NCBI RefSeq assembly: GCF_017654315.1
Contig: NZ_CP072203.1
Coordinates: forward strand, 1,178,001 to 1,242,000
Direction: 5' to 3'
Length of the DNA stretch: 64,000 nucleotides
Source of the DNA: Gordonia polyisoprenivorans
GTDB taxonomy: Bacteria; Actinomycetota; Actinomycetes; Mycobacteriales; Mycobacteriaceae
In this document: positions 1 to 9,097 of the stretch, piece by piece
How the letters are laid out: each line of letters opens with the position of its first letter
How positions within the stretch are numbered: the first letter of the stretch is position 1
Notes under the pieces: generated by a model
The model's input: only the letters and a program-made list of their open reading frames with translations
Database searches by the model: none
Told to the model about the DNA's origin: nothing
Position numbers and translations under genes: made by a program

Positions 1-573
1 CTGGCGATTCTCCGTGTGCCGCTGGCGCTTCCGCTGGCCACGGTGATCTTTCTGTTCTCCTTCATCCCGATCGTCGGTGCGCTGATCAGCGGGACCCTCG
101 CGGTGATCATCGCGCTGGTCACCCAGGGTTGGTTGACCGCGGTCATCGTGCTGGCGATCCTCGTCGGCGTCATGCAACTCGAAGGGCATGTGCTGCAACC
201 GTTCCTGATGGGTCGTTCGGTGCGATTACATCCGGTTGCCGTGGTCCTCGGGATCGGCGCGGGCATTGTCGCCTCCGGAATCGTCGGCGGTCTGCTCGCC
301 GTGCCCGTGATCGCCTTCGCCAACACCGCGATCCGCTATCTGCGCGGCACCCCGCTGACCGAGGTGATCAAGGGCGACAAGGGGTTCGAGGCGGCACCCG
401 ATCCGCCGATCTGGGATCGATTACATCTCGATCAGGCGATCGTCGACGCCGAACAACTCGCCGAGGAGATCGGCGACGACGATGCGGACGCCGACCGCAA
501 CGGGCAGGAGCCCGACCGGGAGAACTCCGATCGCACGGAAGCGGGCCCGGAGGATTCCGGCCGCAAGCCCTGA
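1..573 (+). CDS. AI-2E family transporter, C-terminal part (5' end outside window)
   Basis: The reading frame is open from base 1, so this is the C-terminal ~190 residues of a longer protein. It shows several hydrophobic helices (FIPIVGALISG, a leucine/valine-rich helix, then GIGAGIVASGIVGGLLAVP) and the motif QLEGHVLQPFLMGRSV, which is typical of the AI-2E/PerM exporter family (UPF0118). The last ~65 residues are hydrophilic, acidic and probably cytoplasmic. The gene converges on mmpL3 with only 4 nt between stop codons. From memory, M. tuberculosis has the same order (Rv0205 next to mmpL3). The family name does not establish the substrate; members export varied small molecules. Confidence 0.85.
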   Translation: MAILRVPLALPLATVIFLFSFIPIVGALISGTLAVIIALVTQGWLTAVIVLAILVGVMQLEGHVLQPFLMGRSVRLHPVAVVLGIGAGIVASGIVGGLLAVPVIAFANTAIRYLRGTPLTEVIKGDKGFEAAPDPPIWDRLHLDQAIVDAEQLAEEIGDDDADADRNGQEPDRENSDRTEAGPEDSGRKP

Positions 574-577
574 GGTC

Positions 578-3500
578 TCAGTCGCCCGTCTGGTTGCTGC
601 GGCTGCGACGCAGCAACTCGTGCACGCTGATCCGATCGTCGTCCTCGGTGTCGCGGGCATGACGATCCGATGTCGTCCGGTCACGGCCCGGCGAGGCGGC
701 TCGCGGGTCGTCGGCGGACGCCGCACCCGCGCGATCGGGTCCGGCACGACCTGGTGCGGCCGGATCGGGGACGTCGGCCGTGGTGGTCGGGTCCGTGGTG
801 GTCGGGTCCGCGGTGGTCGGATCACTGACGGCGCGTGGCGGCACCAGCCGCGACGATCCCTGCGACAGACCACGATCCATGGGGGAGGGACGGTCGGGAC
901 GTGCCTCGGTGGGGGCCGGGCGACCGCGTCGAGAGCGTTCCTCCGGGCTCAACGATGCGGCCAGCGGACGCTGGCCGGTCTGGTCGAGCTCGGGCCGACG
1001 CGACAGCGGTGATCCCGGTCCCGGTTGTGGCCCGCTCGCGCTGCCGGGTGGAGGTCCCGAGGGCGGTGGTGCTGACGGCGGTGTCGGCGGACGGCGGGTC
1101 ACGTCGGGACGTGCACGGTGACCCGGCTGGGATTGAGTGCCCGGCTGCGATTGAGTGCCCCGCTGGGGCCGGCCCGACGCCGGCGGTGCCGTTCGGGGGC
1201 GCGGCGCGTTCGGTGGTTGCGGCGTACCCGGTGGTTGCGGCCGTGCTGCGCCCGAAGCGCCCGAAGTGTTCGGCGCGCCGGGCGATTCCGTTGCTCCTGC
1301 GACCGGGCCGGGAGCACTGAGTCGGATGCCGCCCTCGCCGAGGCTCCACCCGCCGGTATCGGGGCGGTCCTGTGTGTTCGGCGAGTAACGCCGCGGCGGG
1401 ACCGGCGGTGCGTCGGCGGGTGCGGAGGCCACCGGCCGAGGTATCTTCGGGCGGGGGCCGGTCGTCACGCGCGGCGCCGGCATGTCACCCGACGGAGGTG
1501 CGGACGGACCGCGTCGAGCGGTGGCCGGCGGTGTGGGAACTTTGTGCGCCGGAACCTTCTGGGTGGAAACCCGTTGCGGCCGGGCGTGATTCGACGTCAA
1601 TGGGGATGCGGCCGATGCGGGTGCTGAGGGCCTGCGGGGTCCGCCCGGTTCCACCGTTTGCGGGGTGGCCCGACCGGCGCGGCGTCGCGTACCCGCGGCC
1701 GACGGTGCTGCGGCCATCACCGACGTCGGAACCTCCGAGACCAGGGTGCCCGCGCTGATCGCGCGCGGCGCGACGGCGTCGGGACGCTTGTCGTCGGGCT
1801 CCTCGTCGAGAATGATCTCGCCCAGACCGATCTTTCGCTGCAGCGTGCGCATCCACCGCGGTGCCCACCAGCAGTCGTCGCCGAGCAGCTTCATCACCGA
1901 CGGCACCAACAGCATGCGAATGACGGTGGCGTCCAAGATGAGTGCGGCGATCATGCCGTACGCGATGTACTTCATCATCACGATCTCGGACAGGCCGAAC
2001 GCGCCGGTGACCACCACGAGAATGGCGGCGGCCGCGGTGATGATGCGACCGGTCAGCGCGGTGCCGACGCGGATCGCCTCCGTCGTCGACGCCCCGCGTT
2101 GTCTCGCTTCGACCATGCGGGACAACAGGAATATCTCGTAGTCCGTCGACAGACCGAACACGATGGCGATGATCAGAACCAGCACCGCGGCAAACAGCGG
2201 GCCGGGTGTGAAGTTGGCGATGCCTGCGCCATGGCCGTCGACGAAGATCCACGTCAGGATGCCCAGCGTGGCGCCGAGACCCAACACCGACATCAACGCC
2301 GCCTTGATCGGCAACACCACCGACCCGAACGCCAAGAACATCAACAGTCCGGTGATCAGCACGAGCATCAGTGCCATCAACGGAAGCCGTTGCAGCAGAG
2401 CATCAATGGAGTCCTGGGTGAGCGCCGGTGTGCCGGCCACCCACATGCGCATACCGCTGGGCACATCGATCTTGCGCAGGTCCTTGATGGCCTCACCCGC
2501 GGTGTCGCGATTCACCAGACCCGCCGACATCTGCAGCACCTGCAGCCCCGACGAGCCGTAGCTGCCGGTCAGGGCGCCGTCATCGGCGGAGGAGCTGAAT
2601 TTCTTGGTGAAGCCGGGGATCTTGTTCGCCTCGTCGGCGATCTGCGAAATCGCATTACCCGCCGACGAGTTGTTCTCGTCGTACATGATGACGAGCTTGA
2701 TGTCCTCGGTGCGTTCGGTCGGGAAGTACTTGTCGAAGGCTTCCTGTGCGACCCGGCTCGGATTGTCCGGCGGCAGATACTGCTCGCTGATACCACCGAA
2801 CTTGATGCCGCCGAACGGGATCGTCAGCACCAGCAGCAACAGCACGGTGGGCACCGCGGTGGCCACCGGATGCTTCATCACCCAGCCCGAGAGCCGACCC
2901 CAGAATCCGTTCTCGATCTCTTCGCGCGACTTGGTGCGGCCGGTGAGGTCGGCGACGCGGTGGTCGAGCCGATCGGCGCCGGACGGGGAGAACTTCCGGA
3001 CGATCGGGAACAGGGTGTAGGAGAGCATCCAGCGCAGCGAGAACGCGTCGACGCGCGGCCCGAGGATGGCCAGGAGCGCGGGCAGCACGGTGATCGAGAG
3101 GATCGCCGCCAGTGACACCGATGCGATCGCGCCGTAGGCCACCGACTTGAGGAAGCCCTGCGGCATGATCAGCAGACACGCGATCGCCGCGACGATGATC
3201 GTCGCCGAGAACACCACCGTCTGTCCGGCGGTCATCACGGTTCTTCGTACCGCGGCCTTCGTCGAATACCCCTCGGCGAGTTCTTCTCGGAACCGGCTGA
3301 CGATGAACAGGCCGTAGTCGATGGCGATACCCAGACCGATCAGGGTGACCACCGATTGGGCGAAGATGTTCAGCTCGGTGATCTGGGCGATCGCATTCAT
3401 GATGCCCAGCGAGCCGGCGATCGTCAGACCGCCGATGAAGACCGGCAGACAGGCGGCGATGACACCGCCGAAGATGAAGAACAGCATCAACGCGACCAGC

Positions 3501-4186
3501 GGCAGGGCGATGATCTCGGCGCGGTGGATGTCGGCGTCCATGCCGCGCGCCATCGCGCCCGCGACCGGCTGCAGGCCGGCGAGTTGGAACGTGGTGCCGG
3601 CCGGTAGGTCGTAGCGCTGCGCGATGTTGTCGAAGAACGGCTCGATCGTCTTGAAGTTGTTGAGCACCGTGGTGTCGTCGTTGCCGGCGACACCGATGCT
3701 GATGAACGCCCGCTGCTGATCAGGGGTGATCGTGCGGGATCTGACGATGTCCTGCGCAGCCTTGCCCGCGGCGTCGGTCGGCGTGAAGAACGGGTCGATG
3801 ACCTGCTGATTGTTGCGTAGCGCCGACTGCTCGCCCTGCGGTGTGGAGGTGTCGCCGTTGTAGGCGCGCTGCACGATCGTCGGGTACTTGGTCAGCATGT
3901 CGTCGACGAACTTCTCGACCTTCGTGCTGATCTGCGGGTCGGTCACCTTGGTGCCGGGCGGGGCGGTGATCAGCAGGATGACGTCGGAGCGGTGATCGCG
4001 GCCGAGGGCGGTGTCGGCGACGACCGAACCCTTCGACGACTGCGACGTCGGATCGAACCAGCCGCTCTGGCTGAGATGTTTGCTGAGTCCGAGGCCGTAG
4101 AGCCCCAGTCCGCCCATCAACACCACCAGGACGGCGATGACGGCGAAGCGCATCCGATAGACGAATGTGCCGATGGCTCCGAACAC
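578..4186 (-). CDS. mmpL3: MmpL3-type RND transporter (trehalose monomycolate flippase/exporter)
   Basis: This 1202-residue RND/MMPL protein has a GTG start and an AGAAAGGA ribosome site about 6 nt upstream. It shows TM1 (residues 13-34), a periplasmic porter domain, TM bundle 2-6 with the proton-relay pair D290-Y291 (GIAIDYGLF), a second porter domain, and TM bundle 8-12 with the second pair D682-Y683 (GLSTDYEIF). The two Asp-Tyr pairs are diagnostic for MmpL3, which moves trehalose monomycolate across the inner membrane for mycolate assembly. Residues ~800-1202 form a very Pro/Arg/Ser-rich disordered tail, longer than I recall for the mycobacterial protein. The gene is last in the trmB-NYN-mmpL3 order seen in M. 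tuberculosis (Rv0208c-Rv0206c). It is probably essential and carries the binding pocket targeted by MmpL3 inhibitors. Confidence 0.93.
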   Translation of the reverse strand: MFGAIGTFVYRMRFAVIAVLVVLMGGLGLYGLGLSKHLSQSGWFDPTSQSSKGSVVADTALGRDHRSDVILLITAPPGTKVTDPQISTKVEKFVDDMLTKYPTIVQRAYNGDTSTPQGEQSALRNNQQVIDPFFTPTDAAGKAAQDIVRSRTITPDQQRAFISIGVAGNDDTTVLNNFKTIEPFFDNIAQRYDLPAGTTFQLAGLQPVAGAMARGMDADIHRAEIIALPLVALMLFFIFGGVIAACLPVFIGGLTIAGSLGIMNAIAQITELNIFAQSVVTLIGLGIAIDYGLFIVSRFREELAEGYSTKAAVRRTVMTAGQTVVFSATIIVAAIACLLIMPQGFLKSVAYGAIASVSLAAILSITVLPALLAILGPRVDAFSLRWMLSYTLFPIVRKFSPSGADRLDHRVADLTGRTKSREEIENGFWGRLSGWVMKHPVATAVPTVLLLLVLTIPFGGIKFGGISEQYLPPDNPSRVAQEAFDKYFPTERTEDIKLVIMYDENNSSAGNAISQIADEANKIPGFTKKFSSSADDGALTGSYGSSGLQVLQMSAGLVNRDTAGEAIKDLRKIDVPSGMRMWVAGTPALTQDSIDALLQRLPLMALMLVLITGLLMFLAFGSVVLPIKAALMSVLGLGATLGILTWIFVDGHGAGIANFTPGPLFAAVLVLIIAIVFGLSTDYEIFLLSRMVEARQRGASTTEAIRVGTALTGRIITAAAAILVVVTGAFGLSEIVMMKYIAYGMIAALILDATVIRMLLVPSVMKLLGDDCWWAPRWMRTLQRKIGLGEIILDEEPDDKRPDAVAPRAISAGTLVSEVPTSVMAAAPSAAGTRRRAGRATPQTVEPGGPRRPSAPASAASPLTSNHARPQRVSTQKVPAHKVPTPPATARRGPSAPPSGDMPAPRVTTGPRPKIPRPVASAPADAPPVPPRRYSPNTQDRPDTGGWSLGEGGIRLSAPGPVAGATESPGAPNTSGASGAARPQPPGTPQPPNAPRPRTAPPASGRPQRGTQSQPGTQSQPGHRARPDVTRRPPTPPSAPPPSGPPPGSASGPQPGPGSPLSRRPELDQTGQRPLAASLSPEERSRRGRPAPTEARPDRPSPMDRGLSQGSSRLVPPRAVSDPTTADPTTTDPTTTADVPDPAAPGRAGPDRAGAASADDPRAASPGRDRTTSDRHARDTEDDDRISVHELLRRSRSNQTGD

Positions 4187-4300
4187 GCCGAGTCCTTTCT
4201 GAAAGTCCGGGGAAGAATTGTCGCAGCGCCTCCTGAGCTCTCCCTGAGGTACTGCCCGTGAGGCCCCCGACGCCTCGTTCCTGCGGTTATGCCGGCCGGC

Positions 4301-5026
4301 TCACCGGAGAAGCGCCGACAGCGGCCGGAACGGCGCCAGCCACGCACCCTCGTCGGGCAGCGAGTCCAGGCCGATACGCGGTAGCGGTTCGCGGAACACG
4401 CCGGGGATGTCTTCGAGATCGACGAACTCGAGTTCGTCGGTCGTCAACGCCCAGCTGGCGTGTTCGCGGAAACCGATCACGGTGACCGGGACACCGTCGG
4501 CGACGATCTCCAACAGTGGTTCCCGGAACGCCTGCCCGTCGGCAGACGCCACGATCAGTCCGGCTAACCCCACAGTGTGCCTGCGCAACTCGATGTGGTC
4601 GAGCATGTCGGAGTCGACGTCGCTGTCCTCGGACACCTTGGGCTTGGCGAACACGGCGTACCCGACGTTGCGCAAGGCCTCCACCCACGGCCGCACGACA
4701 TCGGCGCTACCAGGCACGATGTTGGTGAACACGGTCGCCTCGGGTTCCACCGGACGCCCGGCCGCCGAGCCGTCGGCGGCTGTGTCGAGGTCCACGTCGC
4801 CGACCGCGCGCCGACCGGACAGATCGGCTGTCCGGGTCAGCATCCACCGTCCGAGGGCGTCGAAGCGGGGGCGGTGTGCCGCGGTCGGCCGGCCGCCGAG
4901 GATCGCGCCGAGCCCCATGTCCATGTTCGGTGCGTCCCAGACCAGCAGCATGCGCGGGGCGCCGCTCTGGCCGGCGATCGTGTCGGCGAATCGACCGCCG
5001 GGCGGGGTCGGTGCGGCGTCGTTCAT
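4301..5026 (-). CDS. NYN domain protein (Rv0207c-like)
   Basis: A 241-residue protein with the NYN (PIN-like nuclease) fold. The N-terminal strand LLVWDAPNMDMGLG carries the first acidic residue, and SEDSDVDSDMLDH plus GLIVASADGQAF carry the other acidic positions expected of a metal-dependent RNase core. A longer in-frame ORF reaches 5344. I chose the ATG at 5026 because GAGGAGA lies 7-8 nt upstream and the ATG overlaps the trmB stop (ATGA), the usual sign of translational coupling. From memory, the equivalent M. tuberculosis gene, Rv0207c, also sits between trmB and mmpL3. The RNA target is unknown. The link to tRNA methylation and mycolate export is positional only. Confidence 0.85.
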   Translation of the reverse strand: MNDAAPTPPGGRFADTIAGQSGAPRMLLVWDAPNMDMGLGAILGGRPTAAHRPRFDALGRWMLTRTADLSGRRAVGDVDLDTAADGSAAGRPVEPEATVFTNIVPGSADVVRPWVEALRNVGYAVFAKPKVSEDSDVDSDMLDHIELRRHTVGLAGLIVASADGQAFREPLLEIVADGVPVTVIGFREHASWALTTDELEFVDLEDIPGVFREPLPRIGLDSLPDEGAWLAPFRPLSALLR

Positions 5027-5859
5027 CGATTCTCCTCGGCCCTGGTGGGTGGGTCCTGCGGCGGCTTGACGTAGACGAACTCGTTGACGTCGCGGCCCTC
5101 GCGTTCGGCGCGTCCCTCGAATTTCGTCGTCGGCCGGCTCAGTGAGATGGGCGTCGGGCGGGTCGCCGGCACGACGTGCGGCGCGGCCGGGTCCTGGGTG
5201 GCCAGGATCTCGGCGATCCACTCGGCGTAGTCGGCGTGGTCGGTGGCGATGTGCAGAATGCCGCCGTCGACGAGCCGATCGGCCATCAATTCGACGGTGC
5301 CGCGCTGGATGAAGCGGCGTTTGTGGTGGCGGGACTTGGGCCACGGGTCGGGAAAGAAGACCCGGATACCGGTGAGACTGCGCGGCCGGATCAGTTCCCG
5401 CAGCACCACCAGTGCGTCACCGCGGATCATCCGGACGTTGGTGAGACCGCCCCGGTCGATCAGGCCGAGTAGCTGGGCGAGTCCCGGTTTGTAGACCTCG
5501 ACGGCGACGACGTCGACGTCGGGTTCGGCCTGCGCCATCGCCGCGGTCGAGATCCCGGTGCCGCTGCCGACCTCGAGGATCCGCGGCGCGTCCCGGCCGA
5601 ACGCGGCGGTCATGTCCATCGGCGGCTCCGGCGTCTGATCGGCTCCGGTCGCCAGATCTCGGCCGAGGCGGGGCCACAGGGTCTCCCAATTGCGCTGCTG
5701 GTTGGGCGTCAGGGTGCCGCGGCGGAACCGGAAGCTCGTCACCCGCGGGTACAGCCGGGACCGATCGGCGTACTCACCGGCGGGCTGGTTCCGGACGGAA
5801 TCGCCCTGCTCACGCGCGGTGGCGTCGGCGGCAGGGGGCACCGGTCGGTCAGTGTTCAC
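5023..5859 (-). CDS. trmB: tRNA (guanine-N7-)-methyltransferase TrmB
   Basis: A 278-residue class I SAM-dependent methyltransferase that makes m7G46 in the tRNA variable loop. Visible motifs are the SAM-binding glycine loop LEVGSGTGIS, an acidic end of strand 2 (VDVVAVEVYKPG), the family signature FFPDPWPKSRHHKRRF, and the C-terminal TKFEGRAEREGRDV block. The GTG start at 5859 gives a ~50-residue N-terminal extension before the conserved RVTSFRFRRGTLT segment. A later start is possible, but none has a better ribosome site. It is first in an operon with the NYN gene (ATGA overlap) and probably mmpL3. It diverges from the gene at 5987 across 127 bp. Confidence 0.95.
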   Translation of the reverse strand: MNTDRPVPPAADATAREQGDSVRNQPAGEYADRSRLYPRVTSFRFRRGTLTPNQQRNWETLWPRLGRDLATGADQTPEPPMDMTAAFGRDAPRILEVGSGTGISTAAMAQAEPDVDVVAVEVYKPGLAQLLGLIDRGGLTNVRMIRGDALVVLRELIRPRSLTGIRVFFPDPWPKSRHHKRRFIQRGTVELMADRLVDGGILHIATDHADYAEWIAEILATQDPAAPHVVPATRPTPISLSRPTTKFEGRAEREGRDVNEFVYVKPPQDPPTRAEENR

Positions 5860-5986
5860 CGGTCCATCGTGTCCTATCGCCGTGACGAGGTCATCCTCGA
5901 CACCCTGGGCCTGTGTATTTCTGTGACGCAGGTCGGGCTTGTCCGGGTTAGGCTGCCAGACCAGGGGAGATGTGGGGGAGAGGTGA

Positions 5987-6829
5987 ATGACCGACCGACG
6001 TGGTGAGCTGGCGCGTGTGCTCGACGGCGCTCCGTCGGCGGTGTGTGACGTCCTGCCCGCCGCGGTGCGCGCCGAGGTGTCGGCGTCGGCGAGCCATCAC
6101 CGGCGTGCCCTGACGATCGCGGTCACCGGCCGTCCGGGCACCGGGCGCGACACCATGACGCGGGCGGTGCGCGAACGCTTGCGGGTCGGCGCGCTCGGAC
6201 CGGGCGAGGACCCCGACGCGATCGACGGCGCCGATCTCCGGGTGCACGTGATCGTGGCCGCGGTACGCCGCGCCGACCACGAGATCCTTGCCTCGTTGCC
6301 CGTCGATCGCACGATCGTCGTCCTCGGCAAGGCCGACACCCATCCCGATCCGCGCGACGCCGCGCACGCAGCGGCCGATGCCGCCCGGGTGCTGGGCCGA
6401 CCGGTCACGGCGGTCTCGGCGCTTCTCGCCTGTGCTGATGTCACCGAGGCGGAGTGGACCTTTCTCGCCGACCTCGTCGCCCGCGACGAGCAGATGCCGT
6501 CGATGGCCGGGCACTTCCTCGTCGGCGATCCCGGCGGACGCGAACGCACGCTGCGACGCGGCTTGCTGCGGCGCCTGGACCGGTTCGGTATCGAGACCGC
6601 TCTGGACCTGATGGGTGCCGGCGCGGTGGCCGACGCCGCCGGTCTCAACGCGACGTTGCACCGGCTCAGCGGCATGGAGGCGCTCGTCCCGATGGTCGCC
6701 GCGTGTGTCGGCGAGGTCCGGGCACGTCGGGAGAGCGCGGTCCGCGACCGCCTGGAGGGTCTGGCCGTCGCAGGGGTCGCGCGCGAGGGGATCGAGCAGT
6801 TGCTGCGCGTGCCGGAGGTGGTGCGGTGA
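5987..6829 (+). CDS. P-loop-like protein of unknown function (Rv0209-like position)
   Basis: A 280-residue cytoplasmic protein with no recognised catalytic name. Residues 41-57 look like a P-loop strand and turn (TIAVTGRPGTGRDT), but the invariant Walker lysine is replaced by arginine. RTIVVLGKADTHP (about 107-119) resembles the NKxD-type base-recognition strand of GTPases. The C-terminal half is helical and Arg/Ala-rich. The gene overlaps its neighbour by a GTGA junction and begins a three-gene operon just upstream of pckG, matching Rv0209-Rv0210-pckA in M. tuberculosis from memory. I infer a degenerate GTPase-like domain working with the membrane protein encoded next; the sequence alone does not prove nucleotide binding. 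Confidence 0.7.
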   Translation: MTDRRGELARVLDGAPSAVCDVLPAAVRAEVSASASHHRRALTIAVTGRPGTGRDTMTRAVRERLRVGALGPGEDPDAIDGADLRVHVIVAAVRRADHEILASLPVDRTIVVLGKADTHPDPRDAAHAAADAARVLGRPVTAVSALLACADVTEAEWTFLADLVARDEQMPSMAGHFLVGDPGGRERTLRRGLLRRLDRFGIETALDLMGAGAVADAAGLNATLHRLSGMEALVPMVAACVGEVRARRESAVRDRLEGLAVAGVAREGIEQLLRVPEVVR

Positions 6830-8403
6830 ACGTGACCGCGGCGCAGATCAGCCCGGATGGTGTCGGTACGGGTGGTGTCGGTTCAGGTGGGACCGGTACT
6901 GATGAGATCTACCACCAGGTGTGGCAGGCGACCGGCTTCGATGTGACGAGCATGCCCGAGCTCGGGGCGTCGATTGTGGTGGCCGGCGGGGTGGATACGG
7001 CCGTCGAGGATCTGCTGGCCGCCTGCGGTGAGGTCGCCCCCGATCTGCCGATGTCGGTGGCCGGTTCCGGTCCGGTGACCGGCGGGTTCGGCGCGGGCCT
7101 GATGGTGCTGGATCCGTCGTCGGATCTCGACGCCGACGAGGTCGAACTGTTCATGCGGTTGCGGACCGAGGTGGGCACGGTGGCCCTCGTGTGTACCGGA
7201 ATCGACGCATTCTGGGAGTGGCCGCGACGGCTGCGCGCGCACCGCGCCGTTCTCGATCCCGCCGAGAAGCTCCCGGTGTTCGCGGTGTCGGCGGCGGCTG
7301 CGCTGGCCGGCGCGGTCGACGAGTCCGGGTTCGCCGACCTGGTGGCCTGGATGCAGGAGGGTCTGACGCGCCCGGTCGAGCAGCGCGTCGAGCAGGCCCG
7401 GCTCGCGGCATGTGTGGCGGCACTGGACCGGTGTATCCGCGACGACCATCTCGCCGCGACCGCCACCGCGCACACCGACCCGGAGGAACTGATGCGTCGC
7501 CGCCGCACTCTGGTGGCCACCCGTGACCGCGGACGGACCGACCGTCTCGCCGCGGTACGCGCCGGGGTCGCCGGCGTTCGCACGGCCACCGTCGCCGACG
7601 CACAGACCGGATTCCGGGCGCTGCTCGCCGCGGCGAACCGGCGCTGTGCGCATGCCACACCCGACGAGCTGGCGACCCACCTGACCTGGTTGGACACCGA
7701 GATCGCACAGATCAACCACCGAGTCGATACCGCCCTCGACGACCGGCTCGAGGCCGTCGGGGCGACGGCACTGCTCGGGGTCGACGGCGACGAGCAGGGG
7801 CGCGGTCCCGGTCCGGCGGGGCAGGCGGCAGCGGCGGTCCGTCGTGCCCCGCCGGCCGGTCGTCGAGGCGCCGAGGATGCATTGATGGTGCTCATCGGTG
7901 CGTCCACCGGGGTCGGCGTCGGACGCCTCATCGTCTCGCCGATGGCGTCGGTGCACACGCTGCAATGGATCTCGATGCCGTTGACCCTGGTGATCGGCGT
8001 GGCCGTGGCGTTCTGGGTGATCCGGATCCGACGCGCGGCCGCGCGGCGCACCGATCTGCGGTCCTTCTCGGCAGAAGTGCTCACCGAGGCTCGCGGCCGG
8101 CTCGAACAGCGCATCGCCTCACGGAGCACCGAGGCCGAGTCACGTCTGGCCGGGCAGATCACCCGGCATCATGAACGCCGGGTCCGCCACGTCGCCGCCG
8201 ACGTCGCCGAGATCGACGCGACCCTGCGCCGGCTGCGTGCCGTGCAACCGGCCGGGGCCACCTCGGAGTCGGTTCGGTTGACCGAGCTGCGGCGCGCGGT
8301 GGCGACACAGCTGGCCGAGGCGACGCGAACGCCGACACGGACCGAGACGACCACCGCACCCGCGGTCATGAGGAGTGAGCCGGTCATGAGGAGTGAGCAC
8401 TGA
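6826..8403 (+). CDS. membrane-anchored helical protein of unknown function (Rv0210-like position)
   Basis: A 525-residue protein. The frame is open further upstream, but GTG 6826 has GGAGGTG about 6 nt before it and overlaps the previous stop (GTGA), so it is the likely start. Residues 1-30 are Gly/Thr/Ser-rich. Residues ~60-190 resemble a P-loop-like alpha/beta domain without a clear Walker motif. Residues ~200-320 are an Arg/Ala-rich helical region. Two hydrophobic helices follow at ~355-373 and ~381-402, then a charged coiled-coil-like segment. This layout (GTPase-like part, paired TM helices, coiled coil) recalls dynamin-like proteins, but the key motifs are absent, so this is only a structural analogy. 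Confidence 0.7.
   Translation: MNVTAAQISPDGVGTGGVGSGGTGTDEIYHQVWQATGFDVTSMPELGASIVVAGGVDTAVEDLLAACGEVAPDLPMSVAGSGPVTGGFGAGLMVLDPSSDLDADEVELFMRLRTEVGTVALVCTGIDAFWEWPRRLRAHRAVLDPAEKLPVFAVSAAAALAGAVDESGFADLVAWMQEGLTRPVEQRVEQARLAACVAALDRCIRDDHLAATATAHTDPEELMRRRRTLVATRDRGRTDRLAAVRAGVAGVRTATVADAQTGFRALLAAANRRCAHATPDELATHLTWLDTEIAQINHRVDTALDDRLEAVGATALLGVDGDEQGRGPGPAGQAAAAVRRAPPAGRRGAEDALMVLIGASTGVGVGRLIVSPMASVHTLQWISMPLTLVIGVAVAFWVIRIRRAAARRTDLRSFSAEVLTEARGRLEQRIASRSTEAESRLAGQITRHHERRVRHVAADVAEIDATLRRLRAVQPAGATSESVRLTELRRAVATQLAEATRTPTRTETTTAPAVMRSEPVMRSEH
8363..8398 (+). repeat. 18-bp perfect tandem duplication containing the next gene's ribosome site
   Basis: Two identical adjacent copies of CGGTCATGAGGAGTGAGC (8363-8380, 8381-8398). 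They add a second MRSEPV-like unit to the C terminus of the upstream protein, and each contains GAGGAGTGAG. The second copy serves as ribosome site for the ATG at 8403. Confidence 0.85.
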
Positions 8404-8807
8404 TGGAACCGTTCGTACTGGGCGAGGGCGGGGACCCGGACGACGACGCGGCCGCCGGGCTGTGGCATGGCGACGCGGAGATCGAGGACGCGGCCCACCT
8501 CGCCGGACTCCCCGACACCCCGCTACCCGGTGAGGAGTCCGCCGCAGGTGCCGACGACCACCTGTGGATGTATGAGGACGGTCGGGTGTGGGATCTCGGT
8601 CCCGCCGACGTCGACACCGACGCCGACGGTGTCGCCGACTCGTTGACCCGGACCGGCCCCGACGGCATGACCGTCTACACCGACCGCGATCACGACGGGC
8701 GCGTCGATACCGTCACCCGAATCGGCTCCGACGGCGACTACGAGGCGCACCGTCTGGCCGCCGACGGACGCACCTGGGTGCCGACCGATTCGGGCAGGCT
8801 CGACTGA
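8403..8807 (+). CDS. small acidic protein with EF-hand-like aspartate loops
   Basis: A 134-residue, very acidic protein with no signal peptide or TM segment. It is third in the operon: its ATG shares one base with the previous stop (TGATG). The first half is rich in Asp/Glu/Ala. The second half contains at least two calcium-loop-like motifs, DVDTDADGVADS and TDRDHDGRVDT, which match the DxDxDGxxD pattern of EF-hand or thrombospondin type 3 loops, followed by SDGDYEAHRLAADGRTWVP. Calcium binding is plausible from the motif but unproven. Tight coupling to the two upstream genes suggests the three products act together at the inner face of the membrane. Confidence 0.7.
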   Translation: MEPFVLGEGGDPDDDAAAGLWHGDAEIEDAAHLAGLPDTPLPGEESAAGADDHLWMYEDGRVWDLGPADVDTDADGVADSLTRTGPDGMTVYTDRDHDGRVDTVTRIGSDGDYEAHRLAADGRTWVPTDSGRLD

Positions 8808-8824
8808 CACCAGGACGCGCGCAA

Positions 8825-8864
8825 CGAGCCCGCCGACGGGTCGCGCAAGGGCCTGCGGGGCTCG
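8825..8864 (+). terminator. possible hairpin after the three-gene operon
   Basis: CGAGCCC at 8825-8831 pairs with GGGCTCG at 8858-8864 across a 26-nt loop, 17 nt past the operon stop. There is no U tail and the loop is long. The remaining sequence up to 9097 is relatively AT-rich around 8930-9000 and should carry the pckG promoter; I could not place boxes with confidence. Confidence 0.3.
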
Positions 8865-9097
8865 CGCGATAGGGAGTGAATCGGACTTTCGCGAGGATCT
8901 CAAACCGCCATTCGGGGGTGATATCGCAGGTCACGGCGTTTCGTGGGTTGCCGACTGTCGTAAGTGGACCTATGGAAATGTGGCATATACCGCATCTGTT
9001 AACCCCGCCACCTAGCGGACGTTCGGCGACCGTATCCTGGGGATAAGCCGCCGTACCCTCGGTCACCATGGATGGTGGCCAACTCCGAGGAGGAGAT

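Noticed and set aside
1658..3115. 485-residue plus-strand ORF within mmpL3
   Set aside because: Composition is Arg/Gln/His-rich shadow sequence; the minus-strand frame is clearly an RND transporter.
5027..5344. Longer start (5344) for the NYN protein
   Set aside because: It would run through trmB in another frame; the ATG at 5026 has a strong ribosome site and coupling overlap.
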